64,000 nucleotides of DNA, taken from positions 30,456-94,455 of the forward strand of contig JBBROM010000015.1 in the NCBI GenBank assembly GCA_038229415.1, written 5' to 3'. Both the position numbers and the translations under genes were made by a program. The notes under the pieces were generated by a model that was not told the origin of the DNA, did no database searches, and saw only the letters and a program-made list of their open reading frames with translations. Shown here piece after piece: positions 16,418 through 24,528 of the stretch (the stretch's first letter is position 1; the number at the start of each line of letters is the position of its first letter). This DNA is from JANXUR01 sp038229415 (lineage in GTDB: Bacteria; Acidobacteriota; Terriglobia; Terriglobales; Acidobacteriaceae).

Positions 16418-17152
16418 ATGAGCGAAGATCAGTCTCCCAAGAAACAGCAGCGCAGCCCGAATCATCCTGCCTTCGATTTGGCTGAAGCGATCGCGCGGAT
16501 TGGTCGGGTCTACGAAAAAGACAAGAAGTCTCCTACAACGCCAGAAGTAATCGTGCTCCACCTCGGCTATAGCGCAACAAACGGGCCGGGTGGGCGGGCT
16601 CTGTCTGGCTTGCGCCAGTTCGGGCTACTCGAGGAGGCAGGCGGTGGCCAACTTCGTGTCTCCGACACTGCATACGAAATTCTGCACTATCCGGATGATT
16701 CACAGGAAAGGCGTGCGGCGCTCAAACGCGCTTCCGTTAGCCCAACTCTGTATCGTGAACTCTGCGAGCAGTACTCGGAAGGACTGCCCTCCGATGACAC
16801 GCTGCGGGCAATACTTCTAAAGCGCGGATTCAATCCGGCCGTACTGGACAACGTCATCCGTGATTTCCGGGCGACTGTTTCTCTGGTTACATCACTGGAT
16901 CCAGCACCGGCAGCCAGAGTCCGGAGCGAGGAGCCTACGAAGGCAGAGACCCAGCCGACGCGCGAACCCGCTGAGTTGATTCGCTCAGTCGGAGACGCAA
17001 AGTCCTACGCATTTGCCTTCTCGGGCGAAGCTCGCGCGGAACTGAAAATTGTTGGAGCGTACACCTTAGATGATCTCGATGACCTAAAAGGCCACCTTGA
17101 GATAACTTTACGAGGCTTGATTCGCGCGAAGTCGCAGGAGCACAAGCCATGA
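16418..17152 (+). CDS. conserved hypothetical protein with wHTH-like region, probable antitoxin partner
   Basis: A 244-aa soluble protein. Residues 15-90 (NHPAFDLAEAIARIGRVYEK ... GLLEEAGGGQLRVSD) resemble a winged-helix-type module found in many proteobacterial and acidobacterial conserved hypotheticals. The middle contains a second helical module (YSEGLPSDDTLRAILLKRGF), the 160-185 stretch is a Pro/Glu linker, and the C-terminal 50 residues (AYTLDDLDDLKGHLEITLRG) may contact the partner. Its stop overlaps the start of the RelE-like gene by 4 bp (ATGA), indicating translational coupling. An operator-like palindrome precedes it. I infer an antitoxin/repressor role, although it is far larger than usual antitoxins. 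Confidence 0.6.
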   Translation: MSEDQSPKKQQRSPNHPAFDLAEAIARIGRVYEKDKKSPTTPEVIVLHLGYSATNGPGGRALSGLRQFGLLEEAGGGQLRVSDTAYEILHYPDDSQERRAALKRASVSPTLYRELCEQYSEGLPSDDTLRAILLKRGFNPAVLDNVIRDFRATVSLVTSLDPAPAARVRSEEPTKAETQPTREPAELIRSVGDAKSYAFAFSGEARAELKIVGAYTLDDLDDLKGHLEITLRGLIRAKSQEHKP

Positions 17153-17394
17153 AGCTTTCATTTTCAGCCCGCGCGAGCAAAGACTACGCAGTCCTTGCTC
17201 CGCCGGTGCGCAAGGCGTTGCAGAAGCAGCTGGGATTTCTGCTCAGCGGACTGAACCACCCCTCACTTCACGCCAAGAAGTACGATGAAGCAAATGACGT
17301 TTGGCAGGCGCGAGTGAATCGCGGTTGGCGCTTCTATTTCTTGATTCAGCGGGATGAGTACATAATCGTTTCAATCATCCCGCATCCGAAATAA
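17149..17394 (+). CDS. RelE/ParE-superfamily toxin-like protein
   Basis: An 81-aa basic protein with the RelE fold pattern: an N-terminal strand (KLSFSARASKDYAVL), two helices ending in LLSGLNHPSLHAKKY, then a four-strand sheet (VWQARVNRGWRFYFLI, EYIIVSIIPHPK). The HAKKYDEANDVWQARV and GWRFYF segments match the mRNA-interferase-like family. Family members cleave ribosome-bound mRNA or poison gyrase; which applies here cannot be told. It is translationally coupled to the 244-aa gene, so the pair looks like a toxin-antitoxin module with the antitoxin first. Confidence 0.72.
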   Translation: MKLSFSARASKDYAVLAPPVRKALQKQLGFLLSGLNHPSLHAKKYDEANDVWQARVNRGWRFYFLIQRDEYIIVSIIPHPK

Positions 17395-17406
17395 GAATCT
17401 GCCGCC

Positions 17407-18201
17407 CTACTTCTTCTCCGGCGTGAACAGCGTAAAGAACGCGCCTTGCGGATCCGCCAGTAAGCACATATCGCCCACGCCGGGTATGTTCATCGGCCCC
17501 ATCTTGATCGTCGCGCCCAGCGCCGTAGCTTTTTCCGTGCTGGCGGCGCAGTCGGCTACATAGAAGTAGAGTCCCCAATGCGGAGGCACGCCGGGTGGCA
17601 GATGCTCCGCGGGCGGAATGCCGCCGATCATGGTTTCGCCATTCTGGATGTGCAGGTATGCGGGCATACCAGTCTCGGCGCGACCGTCTTTCACCAGTCC
17701 CCATCCAAACACATCGGTATAGAACTTGCTGGCCGCGTCCACATCGCGCGTCCGCAGGTCAGCCCAGCAGAACGTGCCGGGTTCACCGGTGATGCCAAAC
17801 CCGGTGTGCTCGCGGTCTTGCCAAATGCAAAACGCCGCACCGGTCGGGTCGGCTACTGCCGACATGCGACCATACGTCATCACGTCGAACGGACCCATGA
17901 ACACCTGGCCGCCAGCGGCCTTGATCTTTTCCGTGGACTCGTCCGTGCTCGCCACATTCATATAAAGCATCCAGTGCGGAGGCACACCTGCCGCCTTCAT
18001 ATCCGGCCGCAGCGTGTAGGCGGCCCCGGTGTTACGGCCCCCTAAGCTGAACATGGTGTAAAGCTCGTCGGGGCCCATCGGGGAATCAAAAACTTCCCAG
18101 CCGAAAAGAGCGGAGTAAAAGGTTTTTGCGGCATTCTGGTCGGACGTGGCCAGTTCGGCCCAGCAGAAGCCGCCAGGGGCGGTTTTTTCAATGTGTGGCA
18201 T
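17407..18201 (-). CDS. tandem-domain VOC family protein
   Basis: A 264-aa protein made of two vicinal-oxygen-chelate modules of about 125 residues. The first begins GFCWAELATSDQNAAKTFY and the second GTFCWADLRTRDVDAASKFY; each ends with a DPTGAAF or DPQGAFF strand. It resembles the glyoxalase/bleomycin-resistance-like proteins of the Cfp30B type. Substrate unknown. There is no signal peptide. It is convergent with the RelE-like gene, with only 12 bp between the stops. Confidence 0.88.
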   Translation of the reverse strand: MPHIEKTAPGGFCWAELATSDQNAAKTFYSALFGWEVFDSPMGPDELYTMFSLGGRNTGAAYTLRPDMKAAGVPPHWMLYMNVASTDESTEKIKAAGGQVFMGPFDVMTYGRMSAVADPTGAAFCIWQDREHTGFGITGEPGTFCWADLRTRDVDAASKFYTDVFGWGLVKDGRAETGMPAYLHIQNGETMIGGIPPAEHLPPGVPPHWGLYFYVADCAASTEKATALGATIKMGPMNIPGVGDMCLLADPQGAFFTLFTPEKK

Positions 18202-18326
18202 AGCCGGAATTATAAGACGAAATCAGGGCGCGATTTGTCACCAACAGAAAATTTCATCGAACGTTCGCAATGCCCATGACCGGCTGACCGCCCGGTCTGG
18301 GATAGGATGTTCTCCAACCGCACTGC

Positions 18327-19679
18327 ATGGAATTCGCAGCTCAGGCGGATGAGGTGACCCCGTTGCCAAGCAAGTCCAAGCCGATTGATCTGCTACTTAG
18401 CCCGTTCGTGAGCTTTGCCAAGCGTGAGGCGGCGGGCGGCATTTTGCTTCTGATGGCTACGGTGGCGGCACTGGTGTGGGCTAACTCGCCGTGGGGTTCG
18501 GTTTACCACAATCTGTGGGAGACCAAGCTCACCCTGACTTTCGGCGACATTTCACTGAGCGAGTCGCGCCATCACTGGATCAACGACGGCCTCATGGCCA
18601 TCTTCTTCTTTCTGGTCGGGCTGGAGATCAAACGCGAAGTGCTGACCGGCGAACTCTCGTCGATACGCAAGGCCGCATTTCCGTTCATCGCCGCCCTGGG
18701 TGGCACCATCGTTCCCGCGCTCATTTACTTCTCCCTCAATCGCGGTACCGATGCCGTCCGCGGATGGGGCATCCCGATGGCGACCGACATCGCCTTTGCA
18801 CTTGGGGTGCTGGCGTTGCTGGGCGACCGCGTGCCTCCGGCCCTTAAAGTCTTCGTAGCGGCACTCGCCATTGTGGACGACATCTTTGCCGTGCTGGTGA
18901 TCGCCGTCTTCTACACGCACGAGATCGCCTGGGCAAGCCTCGCCCTGGCCGGTCTGGGAATCCTGCTCTCCATGCTGATCAACTGGGCTGGAGTGCGCAC
19001 ACCGTTTCTGTATGCGGCGCTGGGCGTGGTGGTGTGGCTAGCGGTGCTGCGCAGCGGAGTGCACGCGACGATTGCAGGCGTGCTGCTGGCGTTCACGATT
19101 CCAGTGCAGCACGACCTGAACAAGGAAGAGTTTGTGGAGCGGGGGCGTTGGGTGCTCGACGAGTTTGACGCCACACCGGAGCATTCTGCACTGGCGCACA
19201 ATGCAATTTATACCCTGGAAGATCTTGCGGAAAAAGTGCAATCGCCGCTGCATCGCATTGAACACCAGTTGCAACCGTGGGTGAGTTTTCTCATCATGCC
19301 CGTGTTCGCGCTAGCCAATGCTGGGGTTCACTTGCCCACGGATTTTTCGGCGGCGGCAAACCCCGTCGCGCTGGGCGCATTCTTTGGCTTGTTGATTGGC
19401 AAGCCGCTCGGCATTACGCTGTTCGCATGGCTGGCGGTGATCGCAGGTTTTGCCGCAGCTCCGGCCGGCGTCCGCTGGTTGCAAACGTTTGCGGCAGCCT
19501 GGGTATGCGGCATCGGATTCACCATGTCGCTGTTCATCGCAAATCTTGCGCTGCCCAATGACGACCTATTGAACATGGCTAAGATTGGGACTATGGCGGC
19601 TTCACTTTTGGCGGGTCTGGTGGGAAGCTGGTTGTTGCTGCGAGCAGCAAGGGGCAGGGCAGCAGTATTACCTACCTGA
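18327..19679 (+). CDS. nhaA: Na+/H+ antiporter NhaA
   Basis: A 450-aa inner-membrane antiporter with about 11-12 transmembrane helices. The essential paired aspartates are in ALAIVDDIFAVLVIA (Asp184-Asp185, equivalent to Asp163-Asp164 of E. coli), with the Asp of PMATDIAFALG near 154 (equivalent to Asp133). It exchanges cytoplasmic sodium for protons in pH and salt homeostasis. The C-terminal part is somewhat longer than in E. coli because of an inserted hydrophilic loop (about 245-290). No regulator is adjacent. The start ATG at 18327 has no clear Shine-Dalgarno. Confidence 0.95.
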   Translation: MEFAAQADEVTPLPSKSKPIDLLLSPFVSFAKREAAGGILLLMATVAALVWANSPWGSVYHNLWETKLTLTFGDISLSESRHHWINDGLMAIFFFLVGLEIKREVLTGELSSIRKAAFPFIAALGGTIVPALIYFSLNRGTDAVRGWGIPMATDIAFALGVLALLGDRVPPALKVFVAALAIVDDIFAVLVIAVFYTHEIAWASLALAGLGILLSMLINWAGVRTPFLYAALGVVVWLAVLRSGVHATIAGVLLAFTIPVQHDLNKEEFVERGRWVLDEFDATPEHSALAHNAIYTLEDLAEKVQSPLHRIEHQLQPWVSFLIMPVFALANAGVHLPTDFSAAANPVALGAFFGLLIGKPLGITLFAWLAVIAGFAAAPAGVRWLQTFAAAWVCGIGFTMSLFIANLALPNDDLLNMAKIGTMAASLLAGLVGSWLLLRAARGRAAVLPT

Positions 19680-19709
19680 ACGTGGTTTCCCCTTCACTTC
19701 CTTGCTGAA

Positions 19710-20192
19710 TTAGCCGCGCTGAAAGGCGCGCTTGGTTGAGTCTTGCGTTAGGTAGAAGACGACTGCTATTCGCAGAATCACCGCAAGCGACGCCCCGACT
19801 ATGGCGATGGGATTGGCTCCACCCAGCGCAGCAGCAGCACGCGGCAGCACCAGCGCGGCTCCAAGAGCAGCTAACCCGATGGAAAGCAGCCGCGCCCAGT
19901 TGCTCAAGCGCCAAAGGCCGAAAGCGTTCAGCAGAAATACCGCACCTGCCAGCAAAAAGATCAGCGGCCCGCGCAACACCAACTCGCCCAGCAGCGCCGA
20001 GCCCGACATCAGCGAAATAGCGTTGGAGTCGGTGAGGCGCAATCCGCCAAGCACCAGCAGATAAAGTCCGCTGACGGCGCTCACTAACGCCAGCACCATA
20101 ACCAGCAGTGGGCGCTCGGGGCGTAACGTCCCCTTGGGAGAAGTATCGAGCGGCGCAGGTGCGCCGCTCGGGGTAGGGGCATCGGGCGTCAC
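19710..20192 (-). CDS. small multi-pass membrane protein of unknown function
   Basis: About 160 residues with four hydrophobic segments (LLVMVLALVSAVSGLYLLVL, LIFLLAGAVFLLNAFGLW, LLSIGLAALGAALVL, IAIVGASLAVILRIAVVFYL) after a Pro-rich cytoplasmic head. A longer frame extends to 20315 inside fmdB, but that part is Arg/Pro-rich and antagonises no known domain, so I take GTG 20192, 10 bp after the fmdB stop. The start is uncertain. It is probably translated from the fmdB mRNA. Function unknown. Confidence 0.62.
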   Translation of the reverse strand: MTPDAPTPSGAPAPLDTSPKGTLRPERPLLVMVLALVSAVSGLYLLVLGGLRLTDSNAISLMSGSALLGELVLRGPLIFLLAGAVFLLNAFGLWRLSNWARLLSIGLAALGAALVLPRAAAALGGANPIAIVGASLAVILRIAVVFYLTQDSTKRAFQRG

Positions 20193-20202
20193 CGCGCGCG
20201 GC

Positions 20203-20580
20203 TCAGGCGTCGCTCTTGGTGGAGGGCTTCGACTCGCCAGAGGAGCTTGACGAACTCTCGGAGCTCGATGGCTTGGAGCTTTCGCCCGAACTCGAACCCG
20301 AAGACTGCGAGTCACTTTTGGAGTCAGACGAGCCGCCGCCGCTCTCCGAAGACGTGCCCGCAGTGACAGGCTTGCTGCCTGGAAGCTTGGAACCGGGCTT
20401 CCCCACCTTGTAGTCGGTCTGGTAAAAGCCAGAGCCCTTGAACTGCACCGACGGCGCGGAGATCAACTGCTCGACCTCACCGCCACACTTCTCGCAAACT
20501 GTGGGCTGTACGTCGGAGTACTGCATGATGCGTTCAAAGCGATTGCCACACTGCTTGCAGTGGAACTCGTAAAGTGGCAT
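20203..20580 (-). CDS. FmdB-family zinc-ribbon protein with serine-rich tail
   Basis: A 125-aa protein. Residues 1-45 form the FmdB/CxxC_CXXC_SSSS ribbon: YEFHCKQCGNRFE and TVCEKCGGEVEQL, giving four zinc-ligand cysteines, followed by ISAPSVQFKGSGFYQTDY. The last 60 residues are almost all Ser, Gly, Glu and Lys. FmdB was named as a putative formamidase regulator, but the function of the family is not settled. The ATG start gives the invariant MPLYEF. It lies upstream of the small membrane protein gene, divergent from the DnaC-like gene. Confidence 0.9.
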   Translation of the reverse strand: MPLYEFHCKQCGNRFERIMQYSDVQPTVCEKCGGEVEQLISAPSVQFKGSGFYQTDYKVGKPGSKLPGSKPVTAGTSSESGGGSSDSKSDSQSSGSSSGESSKPSSSESSSSSSGESKPSTKSDA

Positions 20581-20767
20581 AAACTCCTGAGGAATCAGCG
20601 AACTGGCAAGAAATCGTGCAGTAAAATCTGCGCATCTCTATTCTAGAAGGCGGCTGGAAAGCACGTCAATCGCTGGGCACCAGGCCCATCGTGCCAGCCG
20701 AAGTGTCCTGTGTTACCGTGTACCCGCCCGCGTCAGAAGATATTCAGGGTATTCTTAGATTGTTCTT

Positions 20768-21523
20768 ATGTCTGCTCCCGCTCAAATCTGCCCCCTCTGC
20801 CAAGACTCCGGTTGGAAGCCGGTGACGCTCGATGGCGTACGCCGCGTGACTCGCTGCGACTGCCAGATGAAGATGCGCGGGGAGCGGCTGGTGAAACAAG
20901 CACGAATTCCGAAGCGCTACGAGCACTGTGAACTCACCGAATTTTTCACCGATCACGACGGAGCGCATCCGGCGCAAGCGCGGGCACTGGCCGCAGCCAA
21001 GAGCTTTGTGGCCGAATATCCCGTAGAAAAAGCTGGCCTACTGCTGGTCGGCCCGATCGGCGTGGGCAAGACGCATCTCGGCGTAGGCATCATGCAGGAG
21101 TTGATCCGCAACAAGGGCATCCCCTGCCTGTTCTATGACTATCGCGAGCTGCTCAAGGAGATTCAGAACTCCTACAACGCTTCGGTACAGGCGACGGAGC
21201 TCGATGTGCTTCGGCCGGTGTTCGAAACCGAAATTCTAGTGCTCGATGAACTCGGTGCGGTGAAGCCGACCGAGTGGGTGTGGGACACGGTGAGCCTGAT
21301 TCTGAACACCCGCTACAACGACAATCGCACCACCATCATCACCACCAACTACGATGACAAGCTGGCGGGCGCAGAAACTGGCGCGCGGGCTGCGGCGCGC
21401 AAGGAAAACCTCGGCGACCGCATCGGCGACCGCATGTTGTCGCGTCTGCACGAGATGTGCCGCACCATCCGCCTCGACGGGCCCGACTTCCGCGAAAAAT
21501 TCCGCAGCGCCAGCTTCCGCTAG
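20768..21523 (+). CDS. DnaC/IstB-like AAA+ ATP-binding protein
   Basis: A 251-aa ATPase. An N-terminal zinc-knuckle-like segment has CPLCQDSG and RCDC. The AAA+ core has Walker A GPIGVGKT (about 97-104), Walker B VLDELG, and a sensor region in TTIITTNYDD. It resembles the helicase loaders DnaC/DnaI and the IstB transposition helper. No transposase gene is near, so a helicase-loader or phage-derived housekeeping role is more likely than an insertion-sequence helper. The next gene starts 35 bp after its stop. Confidence 0.88.
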   Translation: MSAPAQICPLCQDSGWKPVTLDGVRRVTRCDCQMKMRGERLVKQARIPKRYEHCELTEFFTDHDGAHPAQARALAAAKSFVAEYPVEKAGLLLVGPIGVGKTHLGVGIMQELIRNKGIPCLFYDYRELLKEIQNSYNASVQATELDVLRPVFETEILVLDELGAVKPTEWVWDTVSLILNTRYNDNRTTIITTNYDDKLAGAETGARAAARKENLGDRIGDRMLSRLHEMCRTIRLDGPDFREKFRSASFR

Positions 21524-21558
21524 AACACAGCCCGCTGGCGGAGCGGTACAATTTTCGC

Positions 21559-22809
21559 GTGGCTGACGTTCGCTTTCCTGAAGCTCGCCTGCTCGACCAG
21601 CGCCTTATCTTCGCGCCCCAGCACGACGCACTCTTTTTCGCCGCAATCCCGGCTGCACCAGCGGTGTTCCTGCTCCGTCCTGTCGCCGTTGCCGATTCAC
21701 CCGGCGCCGAGCCTTACGTTTCCAAAACCGCGAACCTGCGGCGGCGTTTGCAGCGATTGCTGGGCCAGCCGGAAGAGCAGTCGCGCAAACTGAGCCTGCG
21801 TACATTTGCCGCATCGGTCGAGTTTTCCCTCACCGGCTCAGAGTTTGAAGCCAGCTTTTTGCTATATCAACTGCTACGCCGCGAGTTTTCGCAAACATAC
21901 ACCCGCCGTCTGCGACTCCGCCCGGCGCCGCTTATCAAACTGCATCTGGGCAACGCGTATCCGCGCGCTTCCGTGACGACGCGCATGAGCCGTCCGGGAG
22001 GCGACTCACGATATTACGGGCCGTTCCCCTCGCGCAATGCGGCCGAAACTTTCTTGAACGACTCGCTCGATTTTTTTCTGCTGCGCCGCTGTGTCGAAGA
22101 ACTCGATCCCGACCCCGCATTCCCCGGCTGCATTTATTCCGAGATGAAGATGTGCCTCGCGCCCTGCTACAAGGGCTGCACCGACGAAGCTTACTCGGCG
22201 GAAACCGCGCGGGTGCAGGCGTATTTCGACTCCGGTGGCCGCTCGCTGCTCCGCGAGTGGGAGGCAGCACGCGACGCGGCTTCCGCGGATCTCGACTTTG
22301 AAAAAGCTGCGGCGCTGCATGCACGAATGGAAAAGCTGAAACCCGTCGCCGGTCAGCCAGCCGAGCTGGTTCGCCGCATTGATCAGCTCAACGGATTGAT
22401 CGTGCAGCGGTCGTCACACGAAGGCCGCGTGGCGCTGTTTGCCGTGAACGGCGGACGCATACGCGGGCCGCTGCATTTTGCCATTCAGCCAGAGTCGGAA
22501 GCCGTTGCGCCCGGTTCTGCAAATTCTCCACAGCCACGATCCTTGGAAGCTCGCGTGGAAGCATGCCTGGCGCTGGCCCTTCCGTTGCCCCCCGCCACCG
22601 CGCTGGAAACCATGGAACACCTCGCGCTGCTGCGCCGCTGGTTCTATCGCGGCTCACGCGTTGGCGAAGCATTCTTCGCCAACGAAAAGGGGGAACTGCC
22701 GATGCGCCGCATCGTACGCGGCATCGGTCGCGTGTTTCGTGGCGAAGCAACGGAGACGATCCATCCTGCGGATACACCATCCGCGCCAGAGCCGTTGCAG
22801 CCGATTTAA
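21559..22809 (+). CDS. shortened UvrC-like protein (GIY-YIG-like + UVR, no RNase H half)
   Basis: The start at GTG 21559 places the gene 35 bp after the DnaC-like gene and gives 416 aa. Residues 20-110 resemble a GIY-YIG domain, but GIY reads AVF and YIG reads YVS (PYVSKTANLRRRLQRLLG); the Arg of NLRRRL and the Glu of GSEFEASFLL are kept. A UvrC Cys segment (CIYSEMKMCLAPC, about 191-203) and a UVR helix (about 232-262, for UvrB contact) follow. The usual C-terminal RNase H-like endonuclease and HhH domains of 600-aa UvrC are absent; an unrelated 150-residue tail replaces them. It may be a Cho-like incision factor or a degenerate paralogue. Confidence 0.72.
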   Translation: MADVRFPEARLLDQRLIFAPQHDALFFAAIPAAPAVFLLRPVAVADSPGAEPYVSKTANLRRRLQRLLGQPEEQSRKLSLRTFAASVEFSLTGSEFEASFLLYQLLRREFSQTYTRRLRLRPAPLIKLHLGNAYPRASVTTRMSRPGGDSRYYGPFPSRNAAETFLNDSLDFFLLRRCVEELDPDPAFPGCIYSEMKMCLAPCYKGCTDEAYSAETARVQAYFDSGGRSLLREWEAARDAASADLDFEKAAALHARMEKLKPVAGQPAELVRRIDQLNGLIVQRSSHEGRVALFAVNGGRIRGPLHFAIQPESEAVAPGSANSPQPRSLEARVEACLALALPLPPATALETMEHLALLRRWFYRGSRVGEAFFANEKGELPMRRIVRGIGRVFRGEATETIHPADTPSAPEPLQPI

Positions 22810-22837
22810 GTTGCCTGCTTGCTGCGCACAGCGCTCA

Positions 22838-24369
22838 TCACGCGGCCGTCTTCCCCGCCCGCTTGCGGAACACCACCCGCACCCCGTCGCGCCAGCGCTC
22901 GTCCAGCCCCAGCAGCGACCACTCAATCTGCGCGAAAAGTAACGCAAAATCGTGTCAGTGGCAGGATGCACGTGCAACGCGGGCGCAGCCATCAGCAGCA
23001 GCGGCGGTAGTGGCGAAAGTTCGCGTCCAGCAAAGTAGCCCAGCCGGGTGAATTCGCCGCGTTGATTGTGCCAAGCTACGCGGGCCCAGTAGTCCAGCCC
23101 TTGCAGCGGCAAGTGAATGTCGTCATCGGCCTTCAGCTCCACCACCGCCAGCCGCGATTCTCGCGTCATCGTCAGCACGTCGAGCATGGCGCGATCGGCA
23201 GCAGCAAACGCGGGCACCTGCGAATACACATAGCGCGGATCGAGCCGCTCATCCACCAGACTCACGTCGCGCGCGATCAGTGACTCCAACCAGCGCTCAC
23301 TCGCGGCGCGAAAATAGGGATGCGTGCGCGGCCCCTCGCTGTGCCTCACCTCGGCAATGCTGTGCAGCAGCGTGACGAACTCGCTGCGGTTGTGCTCGCC
23401 CAGCACCGTCTCTTCCGCGCCCATGCCAAAGACGACCTCCGCCGCACCGCGAAAGTCGCTGGCCGCATCAGCCGACCAGCGTGCGCGCGCAAACGTCAGT
23501 CCATGCCAGCGAAACGCCGCCTCAATCGCAGACAGTGGAATGACCTCCGCCTCGTGCAAAATTCCCCGCACCACAGTTATTGCATCGGCCAATCGCTCCG
23601 CCAGCGCGTCTGCCGAAATACACGCCAGCAGCCGCGTTTGCAGATTCCCACAATCGTGCCAGTCGAGTTCACGCAGCGCATCATCGCGCTCGCCAAGATC
23701 GAACAGCTGGAACTTTGCTGCGGCATGGTGCAGATGCACCATGCGCTCGCGAGTGCGGTCGGTGGTACCGCGCGGCAGAATCAGCTTCAGCCCTTCCACC
23801 ACAGCGCGGCCCGCATGCATATTGCGGCACAAGTCGAGCCACAAAATTCCAAACGTGAGCGCCGCATCCACCGCGCCTTGCGACTCCAGCGCGTTCACGC
23901 CCAGCACCGCCCACGCGCTGGCACCTCGCTTCAACAGCCCGCGCGCATGTACCGGGCCAAACGACTTTTCCAGATCAGCCGCAATGCGCAAGTCAGCGAC
24001 AGTGTAATCGGGGAATTCGCGGCCCAGCACCCGCCGCAAACGTTCGCGATAGATGCGCCGCTCGGTTTGCCGGGCCTGCGGAGGCCGACGGTCATTGCGC
24101 GAGCAAATTTCCAGCCGCGAGGGCCGCGACTGCCCCATCTTCATCACCGCCAGCCGCAGAATGTTGCCGCGCACCTCGGACTCCACCACGCGCCGCACGG
24201 TGTTCCGCTCCGCCGACCAGATGTGCAGCAAGCATCGCCCGTGTTCTTCCGATACCGAATACTTGGCATGACGCAGATCGAACAGCGGCGTGCCATCCTC
24301 CAGCACCGCCGCATCCGGCGACGACGCCAGAAACAGCCGCAAATCCCGCGCCAGCACTTCCACGCCCAT
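22838..24369 (-). pseudogene. frameshifted gene for a protein with PD-(D/E)XK-like nuclease core
   Basis: The frame is intact from ATG 24369 to about 22935, then shifts by one base. In the original frame it runs on to 22654, antisense to the UvrC-like gene. In the shifted frame it continues sensibly (IEWSLLGLDERWRDGVRVVF) to a TGA at 22838, just after the neighbour's stop; restoring one base gives 510 aa. Near residue 395 it has AMLDVLTM...LAVVELKADD...QGLDYWARV, the D-x(n)-ExK plus Q/Y pattern of PD-(D/E)XK nucleases. The N-terminal 380 residues are not recognised. It may be a sequencing error or a real disruption. Confidence 0.65.
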
Positions 24370-24528
24370 AATCGCCGACTATGCCACCTCTGCGCAGCTC
24401 GCGTCTGTGACCAGTAAACATCCCACTTACGTTCCACTGCGCGTCATCCCGCACCAGCGCGACTTCGCCGACCATGAAATAATCAAAACAAAGGAGAAAA
24501 GCGCCCGCCTGCCGCCTTTCCGGGTGAG

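Noticed and set aside
20768..21523. IstB insertion-sequence helper
   Set aside because: No IstA-type transposase or terminal inverted repeats next to it; the DnaC/DnaI-like reading is preferred.
22654..22837. C-terminal end of the long 571-aa frame on the minus strand
   Set aside because: It is antisense to the UvrC-like gene and reads as Arg/Cys-rich nonsense; the one-base shift restores a shorter sensible end.
23320..24417. 365-aa plus-strand frame
   Set aside because: Antisense to the nuclease-like gene, Arg/His/Gln-rich composition, no domain.
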